Shown: positions 11,088 to 21,040, numbered from the stretch's first letter. The stretch is 64,000 bases of DNA from Anodontia alba (GCA_964016985.1 OZ024826.1:43326978-43390977); one strand, 5' to 3'. Made by a program: numbers and translations. The notes: generated from the sequence alone by a model not told the origin.

Positions 11088-11837
11088 TACAGTCGACTTT
11101 CATTATCTCGAATTCTAACACCCCTGCACATGTTGTTCCTTATTTGTCTTTACATTTCTAGCCGTACTTTATCTAAGGTATTTGAGCACAGGAATTTCAT
11201 AGAGTGCTATCGACGGGAAACCAATCATATTTGCGGAAGTTTCACCCCCTGGTAACTATGGACACTAGATTAGCTTACAATATTGGCCGAAACATTCATA
11301 TACATAATAAATTATTTTATTTATTAAGACAAAATGATCTATGAGCATATTGCAGTTCTTTGACTTTTTTTTACCTGATGAGTTTCTCTACAGGTTACAC
11401 CATTCAAACACATTCGTTTTACTTCTTGTTTCCAGCATGTATTTGTTGACGTTCGAAAACGAAATTAAGTCGGTTAACATTTTTATTTGCTGTTTTATAT
11501 CTGTCCTTATTAAAGTCCATTGCGGCATTCAAATTTCATACGTTTTGCAATTCTTTCATGAACACAGGATTTAAGTTTTTATATTAATACATCGTTTATT
11601 TATATTTTACACCATCAGCTGATTCGCATAAATTATCCGCCATTTTGAATATTCGTCATCGAACCTTGTAACTACGTAACCGCGAGATGTAATGCTTAAG
11701 AGGTATTGTCAACTACCAAAGGGGAAGTCAGATAATAAAAATAATAATAAAAATCAATAAAATAAAAATCATTTATGCAAAACTCGCTCAATGAGGGGTG
11801 TTAGAAAAGAAATAAATTATTCCGAACCATGCACAAA

Positions 11838-11957
11838 TGCCCCAGATAAAGCACAGTTGAGTTTTGGTTGTATCCATTTGAGCACTCCCTGCGCTCGCTC
11901 ATGCTCAAATGGGTACAACCCAAACTCAACTGTGCTTTATCTTAGGCATTTGAGCAC
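11838..11957. repeat. Hairpin around GAGCACTCCCTGCGCTCGCT
   Basis: Left arm CAGATAAAGCACAGTTGAGT, TTGGTTGTATCCATTTGAGC, loop, then the inverse TGGGTACAACCCAAACTCAA, CTGTGCTTTATCTTAGG. An arm of ~45 bp with few mismatches. Confidence 0.6.
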
Positions 11958-12119
11958 GGTTTGGAATAATTTATTTCTTAATTCCAAGGGACTCTCTGAA
12001 ATACCTTGAGATATCCGTACTTCGACATATCAGATTTGCAGAACTGAGGAAAAACTAATTCTATTAACCATATTTAACAAATATATGTGTAATGGGATGC
12101 TTGTGTTAGAAATATATTG

Positions 12120-12186
12120 AAAATATTGTGGAAAAGAGGAGAAATTGCTCCTTAGGAGCAATTTCTCCTCTTTTCCACAATATTTT
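12120..12186. repeat. Perfect 32-bp palindrome with 3-nt loop
   Basis: The left arm occupies 12120-12151 (AAAATATTGTGGAAAAGAGG, then AGAAATTGCTCC). The loop is TTA. The right arm at 12155-12186 is its exact complement. GAAATTGCTCC-like hairpins also occur at about 49880-49910 and 50250-50290. Confidence 0.9.
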
Positions 12187-12343
12187 TTACATATTGTTAG
12201 ATTTTCGTGTTTAGGCAGGGACCAGATTTTCACTTCCAGATAAGCGATTATTCGAGATAAGCGAGGTTGAAATAGCGAGTCAACTGTATGTAGTAGAGAC
12301 CTTGAGAAAGCTTCAGGCAAACACCACATGTCTGTAGCCCAAA

Positions 12344-12521
12344 TACAGTCAAACCTGTGTTAGTTGTCACCTCTATTAAGCAGCCAACGTATTAAGCAGC
12401 CAGAGAAAAGTTGCCCCAAAATTCATAGACATATATTTGAACTGTATTAAGCAGCCACCTGCCTTCAGCAGCCACATTTTAAACTTCCCATGGGTGGCTG
12501 CTTAAGACAGGTTTGACTGTA
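12344..12521. mobile_element. Short TIR MITE (TACAGTCAAACCTGT ends)
   Basis: Starts TACAGTCAAACCTGTGTTAG and ends GACAGGTTTGACTGTA, a long terminal inverted repeat. It contains repeats of TTAAGCAGCCA. About 178 bp, bounded by TA, consistent with a Tc1/mariner/pogo-type non-autonomous element. Confidence 0.75.
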
Positions 12522-12650
12522 TGGGACTGTGCATTTGAAGAATCACACACCAGAAACGTTTAAGGTAGCTTTTTTTGTGTGCCAGCTTATATTTGGATCA
12601 AAGAAGTGCTAAGTTTTATGTACATTTCCAGTCCTGACTCACACTGGCTA

Positions 12651-13125
12651 CCATATTAACTCTAAGTACTGAAACAGCCAGGCCTGAGCAAACAGTGTAC
12701 ACACTGTTCAGATGCTGAAAAGATGGGGCGACTGATCAGAGACCACACTAGTTGCCTCTCATCCAGCAGTTTGTTTTTTTGTTGCTTTTTATTTGGGTTT
12801 TACGGCCCTTTCAAGAACATTTCACTTATATCGAGCTGATCATTCATCAAGGGTTGGCAAAAACCGGAGAACCCGGGAAAAAACCACCTGACCATCCGTA
12901 AGCAGAACTTGACTTCCCTACATGTGACCTGAGTGAGGCTCTTACCACAGCGGTGAGAGGCCTAATGGATTAACAGTCAACTCTCCTATCCACTAGGCTA
13001 CAGGGTCCCGCTCCAGCAGTTTATAGACACATTAATAGTTATAGTAATATTGAGTTTGATTTTGCTTTTTTTTTTATTTTAAAAGTATGGGAAAAAGTTA
13101 AGGCATCCCAATATTTATGGCAGAT
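12651..13125. mobile_element. Type 3a MITE split by a SINE
   Basis: Left end TACCATATTAACTCTAAGTA, a decayed palindrome (CAAACAGTGTACACACTG), then CATCCAGCAGTTT, where a SINE enters. The arm resumes after 13012 (AGCAGTTTATAGACACATTA) and ends near AAGGCATCCCAATATTTATG. Confidence 0.6.
12773..13011 (-). mobile_element. SINE family S2, with 11-bp target duplication
   Basis: A retroposon in minus orientation. Its T-rich end lies at 12773-12795, then TTTGGGTTTTACGGCCCTTT and ACCGGAGAACCCGG words, and a head CCTGTAGCCTAGTGGATAGG (read on minus) resembling a tRNA A-box region. It is flanked by the direct repeat TCCAGCAGTTT at 12762-12772 and 13012-13022, as expected of target-primed insertion. A second copy is at 22503-22655. 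Confidence 0.75.
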
Positions 13126-13297
13126 ATGATGAATCATATGTAAAGTATAAGATTGTCCTTAATTTTTAGCTGTTCATCATACTAATATCCACTTTTTCCG
13201 AAGCCAAAATCATATGAATACCCTTCTCATCAACAAACTTTTTGCTTGTTATCTTTATTTTTTTTCTTCAAAATTTCTATGTACAGACCTTAGCTAT

Positions 13298-13497
13298 AAC
13301 CCTTAACGTGCCAAGCAAATGACATTCTATTTTTTTTTTTTTCAGAGAAAATAAGACTAGACATTTCATATGAATTGTCTGCATGGCAGACATTTCACAT
13401 TAAATCTCAAGACTTACTTTCTTTGAAAAATGAAAGATTTTTTTTTTTTTTTAAAAAGTTGTCTGCTGCAGTTGTGATTGGTGCTTTAAGGGTTAAC
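13298..13497. mobile_element. Type 4-like palindromic MITE, TTAACCCTTAA variant
   Basis: Ends CCCTTAACGTGCCAAGC and its inverse GGTGCTTTAAGGGTTAA. The palindrome reads AGACATTTCATATGAATTGT, CTGCATGGCAGAC and complement, between GAAAATAAG and TACTTTCTTTGAA. Poly-T runs lie at ~13331 and ~13438. Confidence 0.55.
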
Positions 13498-13580
13498 CCT
13501 TGTCCTGCTGAACTCGGATATGCCCTGCCTTTGCAAACAGTGTAGATCTAGATCAGTTAGCTTCTGAAGAATAGGGTTAA
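13494..13580. repeat. Type 3b MITE, 5' half
   Basis: TTAACCCTTGTCCTGCTGAA, then GCAAACAGTGTAGATCTAGA, then GAATAGGGTTAAG. The right half of the stem is missing. It overlaps the end of the type 4-like element by sharing its GGGTTAA. Confidence 0.5.
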
Positions 13581-14280
13581 GACAGAGGCCTTTCAATGTT
13601 TGGATCAGGCACTAGTAGATTTGTATAAGTGGAAATACTGAAATGGGTACATATTTTTAGTGAGCCCAAGTAAATGAATAGGTATGGTTTTAAAATTTCT
13701 GGTTCCAAGTCTGTACCGAAGGTACCCTGAAGTAACCCCAAGGTTAAGGTGTCCTAATATTTAGGGTAAATATTATAGGGTTTGCTCTATTTTAACGTAT
13801 TTAAATGGTCTGATTTAAGTCTTTGAGGCCTTTTTACATGATACTTTTAAGACTGTTATAGTGAAAGCAAAGACCCCAAACAAGTAACATTTCTGGTTCC
13901 TCTGTCATTACTGACAATGACCAATCCTAATCAACTGTGTGATGTGTTATTATTTGTGTGTTCTAAGATGGCTGATAAGACCAATCTTAGCTCTAAACTG
14001 CCTGTACATAAATATAGTCAACTGTAGGCCTTCCTCATTTACATGCACTTAAATTTTCCAGCATTTTTCCTTGTTTAAATTTACAATAAATGCATTTATT
14101 TAAATACCGTATTTATCCTAAGCAGTGGTATAAAAAGGCCTGAGTAAACTGTGTAGAACCAGACAAGACACTACAAAACACAGGATCCAATTTTAGTAAT
14201 ATGGTTTTGAGTTTCAGGGTCAGCAAGGATTACTACTGAGCCATTTTTTGGCACATTAACTTGCAGTCAAATGGAGTTGT
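13581..14280. other. Unassigned DNA with a 3a left end
   Basis: Mostly unassigned. A type 3a left half is visible at about 14104-14170 (TACCGTATTTATCCTAAGCA, then GGCCTGAGTAAACTGTGTAG). No gene. Confidence 0.35.
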
Positions 14281-14568
14281 TCAAATAGGAATTTGAGTTG
14301 AGGTTCTACAGCCCAGTCAACCAATTTGGCTCATGTTCAGTGCCGTCAGTTAACCTACAAGGTTCCTGGGCAGGTTTAGTCCTATAAGCAGTTGACCAGT
14401 ACTTGCACATATACTTTCCTCAGTAATTGACAAATACCCTTCTTAAATCAGATGAAGGGGGAGAATGGCCATAAAAATTACTTCATGATCAATCTCCACG
14501 AAATTTATGAGGCTGAGCAGGGATTTGATCTTGCAGACCTGGTACCAACTACACTAGGGAGCCCAGCT
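14281..14568 (-). mobile_element. Diverged tRNA-derived SINE (family S1)
   Basis: Plus-strand order TTGAGTTGAGGTTCTACAGC, CCAGTCAACC, TGGGCAGGTTTAGTCCTATA, CAGTAATTGACAA, TTCATGATCAATCTC, ending in a degenerate tRNA-like head. This matches the S1 copies at 18900, 40721 and 59691 but with many substitutions, so it is an old insertion. Confidence 0.6.
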
Positions 14569-14603
14569 GTTTAGGAATAAGAAATTAAGGTGTCCCAATA
14601 TTT

Positions 14604-14813
14604 TCACTTTCCATATGCTATGGACAAATTCAACAGACAACATTTTTCTTATTTTTCCTAGAAAATAGGATCTGACACTTCATGCAAATTGTCTCCCAAG
14701 GGGACAATCTGCACAAAATGTCAAAATCCTGTTTTTTAGGAAATATAAGAAAAATATTTCAAAATGTTGTCTGCTGAATTTTTTTACCCAGCATGCAAAG
14801 TATTAAAGGTTAA
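14604..14813. mobile_element. Type 4 palindromic MITE
   Basis: Left part TATGCTATGGACAAATTCAA, right TTACCCAGCATGCAAAGTAT. The palindrome is CTTCATGCAAATTGTCTCCC with complement GGGGACAATCTGCACAAAAT, between CTAGAAAATAGG and TAGGAAATATAAG. Confidence 0.65.
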
Positions 14814-14849
14814 TATTTATAAGCCTGGCCCAATGGCTTTTACTTTAAA

Positions 14850-15365
14850 GGGGAAGGCAACCTTAAAAGATATTGTGCTTTAAAGTAAAGAACTTTACAG
14901 ACAATGAATTTTGACACAATTTTGATCAAAATCGGTGGAATATTTAGTTATAGCCAACTGAATATTTTAACATTGGTTGAATGGGCGCCGCCGTTTTGAA
15001 TATTTAACAAGGTTTCATAAAAATTAAAATTCGTTTCATAAAGGTAGTTATTCTCATAAAGTTTGTTTATTTTAGGGGAAATGATTGCTTGTCACTAGAA
15101 TTAAAAGATTATAAAAACTCTGTAGCAAAATTACTCTTAAAAACCCTTTATAATTTGGTTTTGAATATTTAATTTGGGCTGTGTGACATCACAAAGCCTA
15201 CAATATGGCGGCATCCATGACAGCCATTTTAACATATTCAAACAACCATAACTTCCTTATTTCTAGGCCCATTTTAAACTCTTGCATCAAAATAAATGGT
15301 TTGTTAAGCACTTTACTCCAAGATCTACTTACAACTTATATTGCATTCCCCTTTAAGTTAAAATG
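14850..15365. mobile_element. ~0.5-kb TIR MITE (TTAAAGGGGAAGGCA ends)
   Basis: Left TTTAAAGGGGAAGGCAACCT and right TTGCATTCCCCTTTAAGTTA are imperfect inverted repeats. The interior is AT-rich with GCGCCGCCGTTTTGAATATT and TATGGCGGCATCCATGACAG. No transposase. The family is unassigned. Confidence 0.6.
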
Positions 15366-15590
15366 TAACAAAGGTAAAGTATGCCTCCTCGACTATTTTT
15401 CTGCATATATCATCTCCCTTACCTGTCAGAAACTCATCAGCCAAATAAGAGAAAGTAATTGTAGAAGACAGGATTTTTTGAAATATAAATTATTTTTATG
15501 CTGATTCAAATTTAAGTTAGACGGTAGCCAGTCTAACTGATTTATAACACTCTCCCATTTCTGAGGCTCTGTACTGTTTGTTCAGACCAC

Positions 15591-15785
15591 AGGTCTAGAT
15601 AAGTGGTTGTATAGATAAAATTATTCTTATTTCTCCACCAAACCATATGTTGTGAGTACATATAATAAGTGCCTCAACAAGGCATTTCTAATGAGTACCC
15701 ACAACATACAGTTAAGTGGAGAACTAAGAAAAATATGATATTATATGTATTTTTTGGTTGAAATAATTGCCTTATCACAGCTATG
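15591..15785. mobile_element. Type 1 palindromic MITE
   Basis: Left GTCTAGATAAG and right CTTATCACAGCTATG are the ends. The stem is ATGTTGTGAGTACATATAAT with imperfect complement; CTTATTTCTCC and GGAGAACTAAG flank it. Confidence 0.65.
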
Positions 15786-15992
15786 TCTGATAAATGGATA
15801 AAAGTACATTGGAAATTTACATATAATTTATAGATTTAGATATCAGTTTTATAGATGTACTTGTTAAAATTATTCACATGCAGTTCACCAAGCACTTGAA
15901 ATCATTTACATGTCATCAAATCTTCAAGATTTGAGTCATTCTCAGCAGAAAAAGACATTAATCCATGTCACACAACCAGCATTGATTAGATC

Positions 15993-16318
15993 CATAGCTC
16001 CAGATAAGGCACTTTTTTTTCAACCAAAAAATATGGTAAATGTCTGAAAATTTTTATTCCATACTATTTTTTGCCTTAATTTTGCTTTTTATGCAGCTGC
16101 TTCTTAAAATACTTAGTGGAATGGCAAGCAGCTGATCTGGGTCTGCACTGTTTGCATATGCGATTTTGTCAGACACTTTGGTGTTTGGAATTTTAGGACA
16201 TTTTTTCTTATTTCTTATAAAGCATATGTCGTGGTACTCATTAGTTGCGCCTTGGCAAGGCCATTCTGAGTACCCACCCACAACATATGTTTTTGTGGAG
16301 AAATAGGAAAACTATCTG
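15993..16318. mobile_element. Type 1 MITE carrying a nested type 3d element
   Basis: The type 1 left end CATAGCTCCAGATAAGGCAC lies at 15993. After AACCAAAAAATATGG a type 3d element occupies about 16032-16205. The type 1 palindrome then resumes (CTTATTTCTTATAAAGCATA, GTACTCATTAG and a disordered complement). A type 2 MITE follows directly at 16319, probably inserted in the right arm. Confidence 0.6.
16032..16205. mobile_element. Type 3d MITE nested in type 1
   Basis: Starts TAAATGTCTGAAAATTTTTA and ends TTTGGAATTTTAGGACATTT, the family's ends. The central palindrome is eroded, with only GGGTCTGCACTGTTTGCATA clear. Confidence 0.6.
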
Positions 16319-16573
16319 CATTATGAAAACACGCCTATTCAAATATATAGAAAATGTTACCTCCAAAAACTGACAATTTTACAAAAAAAAAAAACTCTGA
16401 TATTTTTCATATTTCTGCTCAAAACATAGTGAGGCAGTTCCAATGAGTACCCACAATCTATGTTTTTGAGCAGAAATTAAAAAATTGTATTGTTTTCCCC
16501 TGTAAACCCCAGTTTTACTACATAAAAGTAGGGTTTAAGGGGGTCAAAATTATGTAGGCATGTTTTCGTGATG
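16319..16573 (-). mobile_element. Type 2 MITE, copy 5
   Basis: Begins CATTATGAAAACACGCC and ends ATGTTTTCGTGATG. One arm of the central stem is partly lost (AACATAGTGAGGCAGTTCCA). Confidence 0.7.
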
Positions 16574-16576
16574 GCA

Positions 16577-16598
16577 TCTCTCTCTCTCTCTCTCTCTA
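16577..16598 (+). repeat. (CT)n microsatellite
   Basis: An uninterrupted TCTCTCTCTCTC run directly after the type 2 end. Confidence 0.9.
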
Positions 16599-16599
16599 C

Positions 16600-17625
16600 C
16601 CCCATAGGAGGATGAGGGAAAAAAGTGAATGACAGTACAGAAATAGAAGAAACACAAACATGCCTCCTTCGTGATATCTTTACAAGTAAAGCAGCCCCTT
16701 ACCACCACCCTACCACCCACACAACAGTACCTACACTGTTTGCCATTCTATTTTTGATTTTGTATTGGCATCCCAGTTTGCACCAATGGACATGCCTAAA
16801 TTCAAAGCTGGAGGTGTCCCATTCAGAAACTCAGGGGGGAAAGGGTTATCAAGTCCCCTTAACAACTGATGCTTACAACTCCAGAGCACCTGGTCTTACC
16901 TTCAGAAATTTGATATCTATGTTGTCTCATTCTACTTCTATATTAATGGGCCATAAATCTGTCAGGACTAATTAAATACCATATTTATTCTATATACTGG
17001 GGCACCTTACAACTAACCATACTTAAGTCCATTTTATTATCTGCTGATGTGTCTAAGTTGCAAACAGTGTAGACCAAGATCAGACGTTCATACTGTTTGC
17101 TCAGCCTTGTCTATCCCGATACTTAGGGTAAATACCTTAAGATATGTACACAATCTGATACGAAAGAAAGTTGAAGCTTACATAATTTATTAAGAACCTT
17201 AACTCTATTTGAAATGCCTTCAAACCAATGTCCCAGTTATTTCCCTTGCATCCATACACGTTGGTTACTGAAAGAATCACTACCACATCTACAGAAAATC
17301 TTTGAACAGTCAGCTACAGTTTAATTTACAGCTGTACTGTTGGCTGTTCTGCTAGTATTGTACTGTTGGCTGTTCTGCCAGTACCTTTTCAGACATGTAG
17401 GAAAAAGGGCTACTCAGACAGGGCATTGCATCCAGTAAAAACTCATTCAGCAGCAAAATTGTTAATCATCACTATGAGGATAAGGAGGATTTGGTGGGTG
17501 TTTTATGTCTCTTTCAACAGTATTTAAGTCATACCAAGAGGATAAAGGGGTGATACTGAGAGGCTCTGTGGAATGAAGTGCTGTACAATCATAAGCTGAA
17601 GTCAAGCTCCAGTGGAATTCGAACC
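16600..17625. other. Unassigned DNA with a decayed 3a element
   Basis: A frame of 116 codons at 16625-16975 (+) has no recognisable similarity. At 16977-17135 the outer sequence of a type 3a element is present (TACCATATTTATTCTATATA ... CGATACTTAGGGTAAATACC) with a reduced palindrome (GTTGCAAACAGTGTAGACCA). The TACTGTTGGCTGTTCTGC word is tandemly duplicated near 17334-17385. Confidence 0.4.
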
Positions 17626-17905
17626 CATCACGAAAACATACCTATATAACTTTGACCCCCTTAAACCCAATTTTTATATAGTAAAACTGGGGTTCACAGG
17701 GTGAAACATTATTTTTCTTATTTCTGCTCAAAAACAAAGATTGTGGGTGCTTGTTAGAACCGCCTCACTGAGGCGGTTCTAACAAGTACCCACAATCTAT
17801 GTTTTGAGCAGAAATATGAAAAAATTCTAGATTTTTTTATCTCAAAATTTTAATTTTTTGTTCGTGAAATTTTCAACATAATAGAATAGGCGTGTTTTCG
17901 TAATG
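17626..17905 (+). mobile_element. Type 2 palindromic MITE, copy 6
   Basis: Termini CATCACGAAAACATACC and inverse CATTACGAAAACACGCC. The stem TTGTTAGAACCGCCTCACTG with its complement is nearly perfect. Confidence 0.75.
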
Positions 17906-18095
17906 CCAGGACCTAATGAACTGAGGTCAGGAGCACTAGTCGCTCAGCCAAGCGGATGCTTCACCACCATGGGGATATTTTTCTTATACATGTACATCCA
18001 TTAACAGATAAGTTCAGCCACTTTACTTGAACAGTCTCATCAATACAACTCAAATGTGCTATCAACCATACAAGCTATAACATGAGAAAATACAC

Positions 18096-18278
18096 CATAG
18101 CTATTTATAAGATGCTTTTTTTGATTCAATAGTATTGATATTTTTCTCCATGAAAATATATGTTGTGGGTACTCATTAGAAGCGCCTAGATGAGGCACAT
18201 CTAATGAGTATCCACAAAATATGTTTTCATGGAGAATTAAGAAATATATTTTCCTAATACCCATCCTTATCTAGACCT
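18096..18278. mobile_element. Type 1 palindromic MITE
   Basis: Left CATAGCTATTTATAAGATGC, right CCATCCTTATCTAGA; stem ATGTTGTGGGTACTCATTAG with complement carrying a few changes (CACATCTAATGAGTATCC). Confidence 0.65.
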
Positions 18279-18555
18279 TTTGCACATGTGGCTGGGAAGA
18301 TTCAAATCAGCTTGCATATCCACACAGTCCAATAAGTCTTCAATGAGTATTCTTTCAAAAGCCAAGCATACAAGGTTTCTTCAGGAAAACAGGCAGTACC
18401 CTGATCAGTCTGTGTAGATGAGCAGGCTGATCTATCTGGGCTGGGAGCACATGTCCAAAGGTGCATTTTCTAACATTGCATGTTTTCAGGCTTATCCATG
18501 TACAGTTAATCTTCATGCAATCATGACAATGGTTCAAACATCTTTGGGACTATGC

Positions 18556-18768
18556 TAATCCTTGTCCTGCTGAATAAATTAAGATGCCATGCCTACTTCT
18601 AATTTTCAGCCAATCAGGTTACTTGATCCGAATTGTTGCTATAAATTCACATACTTTATGGCAAACAGTGCAGATCCAGATCAGTTGGCTTCTTCAGAAG
18701 CCAAATGATCTGGATCTACACTGTTTGCAAAGGCAGTGTATATCCGGTTTCAGGAGGACAAGGGTTAA
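18556..18768. mobile_element. Type 3b palindromic MITE
   Basis: Left TAATCCTTGTCCTGCTGAAT, right CAGGAGGACAAGGGTTA. The stem is GCAAACAGTGCAGATCCAGA with TCAGTTGGCTTCTTCAGAAG and complement. Same family as 36412 and 48768. Confidence 0.7.
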
Positions 18769-18811
18769 TTTGTTCTAAACATGGGTAGTTTGAGCCATTG
18801 AGGGTTAGTCA

Positions 18812-19283
18812 TAGCACCAGGTAAGGAGGCAAACAGGGATACTTTAGGGAATCTTTTAGATTTTCTATAACATAAAATAATGTTGTGTGTACTCATTAGT
18901 TTGTTTGTGTTGAGGTTTTACGGCCCAGTCAACCCAATGGGGTCATGTCGAGCACAGCCAGTTTATCTAACCACACATTTTACTGGGCAGGCTTAGTCCT
19001 CTAAGCGGTTAACCAGTATTGTGCACATTCTTTCGCCAGAAACTGACAACTGCCTTTCTTGAATCAGGGAAAGGGAGAGAATGACCGTAGAAAATATTTC
19101 ATGATCAATCTCCATGAAAGAATGTTGCCTACTCGGCGGGGGTTGAACCCGCGACCTCCTGGTCTCCAGTCGGATGGTGCATCCAACTTAGCCACCGAGG
19201 CCGGCTTTAGAATCACCTTCATGGGGTAATTCTAGTGAGTACACACCACGTACATTTTCATGATAACATAAGAAACAGTCCCT
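18812..19283. mobile_element. Type 1 MITE split by a SINE
   Basis: The left part (CATAGCACCAGGTAAGGAGG ... GTACTCATTAG) ends at 18899; the right part (TTTAGAATCACCTTCATGGG ... GTGAGTACACACCACG) resumes at 19207. Removing the SINE and one TTAG restores the usual stem. Confidence 0.65.
18900..19206 (-). mobile_element. tRNA-derived SINE, family S1, near full length
   Basis: Read on the minus strand it begins GCCGGCCTCGGTGGCTAAGT, holds an A-box-like TGGCTAAGTTGG and a B-box GGTTCAACCCC, and continues through ATGGAGATTGATCATGAAAT, AGTTTCTGGCGAAAGAATGT to a tail GGGCCGTAAAACCTCAACAC. It is flanked by TTAG on both sides. tRNA-derived SINEs use these internal pol III promoter boxes; the head is part of a retroposon, not a working tRNA gene. 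Confidence 0.8.
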
Positions 19284-19284
19284 A

Positions 19285-19456
19285 AACACAGTAAAATTCT
19301 GCAATTAAAACCACCTTTGGGACTGCCTAAAAGGGGTCTTTAACAGTGGGGTGGTCTTAATATTGAATATAAAATAATAAGGAACCATCTGGGACTGGCA
19401 AAAGTTGCTCTTAATAGCCTAGTGGTCTTAATTTTGAGTCATCTTAATGGCAGAAT
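19285..19456. repeat. Repetition around TGGTCTTAAT
   Basis: The words CTTTGGGACTGCCTAAAAGG / CATCTGGGACTGGCAAAAGT and GTGGTCTTAAT recur within 150 bp, so this is a short local duplication or the end of a MITE of the kind with GTGGTCTTAA ends. Not assigned further. Confidence 0.35.
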
Positions 19457-19739
19457 CATCATGAAAACATGCCTCTATAATTTTGACCCCCTTAAACCCC
19501 ACTTTTATATAGTAAAACTAGGGTTTACAGGGGTATACATTATTTTTCTTATTTCTGCTCAAAAACATAGATTGTGGGTACTAGTTAGAACTGCCTCAGT
19601 GAGGCAGTTCTAATGAGTACCTACAATCTATGTTTTGAACAGAAATATGAAAAATATCAGAATTTTTATCTGAAAACTTTTAGTTTTTGGTGGTGAAATT
19701 TTCAATATACATGTATTTGAATAGGTGTGTTTAGTAATG
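19457..19739 (+). mobile_element. Type 2 palindromic MITE, copy 7
   Basis: Termini CATCATGAAAACATGCC and the inverse of CATTACTAAACACACC. The stem GTTAGAACTGCCTCAGTGAG and complement are complete. It lies 147 bp downstream, in the sense of transcription, of coding exon 7. Confidence 0.75.
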
Positions 19740-19885
19740 ATTACTGTATTTGTTTTTTTTTGAGCTATCAGACGAATTTCCTAGTGACTCAAAAATGAGT
19801 TTGAATCAGCTATGGTGAATGAGCAATCAGAATTTGTGTTCCAGTCATTGAAGTTTTACTGTATTTAAATGTTTTACAAACTTAC

Positions 19886-19991
19886 CTTCCATCTGATGTT
19901 CCTGTTTCCCCTGTAAGGCCTTAATCGCCTCCCTATGACCTGTGTTCAGCTTGTCAACTGTCAACGTCAACTCATGCTGCTGATGGTACAA
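19886..19991 (-). CDS. Coding exon 7 of the MTUS-like coiled-coil protein
   Basis: This 106-nt exon follows an acceptor ATTTTGCAG and ends at a donor GGAAG|GTAAG. It starts in phase 0 and leaves one extra base. It reads LYHQQHELTLTVDKLNTGHR and then EAIKALQGKQEHQME. The sequence is rich in E, K, Q and H with leucines at heptad spacing, so it continues the parallel coiled coil of the preceding exons. This is the last exon I could find. The protein frame is still open, so further exons must lie downstream, either hidden in 1-19885 or past the window edge. A ~25-bp minisatellite begins about 20 bp upstream of the acceptor, within the intron. No expression evidence is available from sequence alone. 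Confidence 0.75.
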
Positions 19992-20011
19992 CTGCAAAAT
20001 AAACAAAAAAT

Positions 20012-20363
20012 GTCAGGTGAAAACCATACTCAAATAGTCAGGTGAAAACCATACCCAAACACTCAGGTGAAAACCATACCCAAACAGGTGAAAACCATAC
20101 CCAAATAGTCAGGTGAAAACCATGCCCAAACAGTCAGGTAAAAACCATATCAAAATAGTCCGGTGAAAAACATACCAAGATGAAAACCGTACCCAAACAG
20201 GTGAAAATCATACCCAAACAGTCAGGTGAAGACCATACCCAAACAGTCAGGTGAAAACCATGCCCAAAAAGTCAAGTGAAAACCATACCCAAACAGGTGA
20301 AAACCATACCCAAACAATCAAGTGAAAACCATACCCAGTCAGGTGAAAACCATACCCAAACAG
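20012..20363 (+). repeat. Minisatellite, ~25-bp unit, about 14 copies
   Basis: The unit is roughly GTCAGGTGAAAACCATACCC plus AAACA. Copies vary by point changes and by loss of the GTCAG part. The array sits in intron 7 within about 20 bp of the exon 7 acceptor. Confidence 0.9.
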
Positions 20364-20467
20364 TGAAGACTCAGGCCAGCATGCACTGGTTCTTCACTGT
20401 TACATGTCTGAACATTTTACACAATACCCAGGGATATTGGAGAATCTACAAGTACAACCTGCCTTAA

Positions 20468-20600
20468 AAGTTGTTTGGATTTAACGGCCCAGTAAACACT
20501 ATTAAGGTCATGTTGAGCTGGTCAGTTTACCTAACCACTCTTTTGCAGAGCAGGCTTGATCCTCTAGTACTTGTGAACATTCTTTCACCAGATGCATGTC
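20468..20600 (-). repeat. SINE S1 tail fragment
   Basis: GTTTGGATTTAACGGCCCAG, GTCATGTTGAGC, AACCACTC and GAGCAGGCTTGATCCTCTAG match the tail half of family S1. The tRNA-like head is absent. Confidence 0.6.
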
Positions 20601-20782
20601 TGAACATTCTACACATATTCCAGGCATATTTGAGCCTGTACAGATCAAGCAGCCTTAAAACACCACCTTTCTTAAAAGACCACCCTTTTTAACAAGACCA
20701 TTTGAAAACATCCTGAGGCTGAAGATGTGATCAATCTGACCTATATTCTGGACTCCCTTGGATGGTCTCACAAGTTTTACTC

Positions 20783-21040
20783 TTTAACACTTTATAGTAT
20801 GCTGGGTAAAGATTTCAGCAGGCAATATTTTGAAAAATATTTTTTTTTCTTATTTTTTTGAGAAAAGAGGCTTTGACATTTCATGCAAATTGTCTCTAAG
20901 GAGACATTTTGCATTTTCATGCAAATTGTCTCTAAGGAGACAATTTGCATAAAATGCAAAAGCCCCTTTTCTGGGAATAATAATAAAAATGTTTTCAATC
21001 TGTCATCTGCTGAATTTGCCCAGACAATAGTAAAGGTTAC
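20783..21040. mobile_element. Type 4 palindromic MITE with duplicated stem loop
   Basis: Left TTTAACACTTTATAGTATGC, right TTGCCCAGACAATAGTAAAG. The palindrome word CATGCAAATTGTCTCTAAGG, AGACA occurs twice in a row (20881 and 20919), giving a three-armed rather than simple stem. Flanked by AAATATTTTTTTTTCTTATT and AATAATAAAAATG. Confidence 0.65.

Larger units (their letters stand above)
11088..12288. mobile_element. Possible ~1.2-kb TIR element with internal hairpins
   Basis: The left edge TACAGTCGACTTTCATTATC and the right edge, inverse of TACAGTTGACTCGCTATTTC, both lead into a TATCTCGAAT-like word. Inside are two hairpins, described separately. There is no transposase frame. The two ends may belong to separate insertions, so the full span is tentative. 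Confidence 0.4.
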
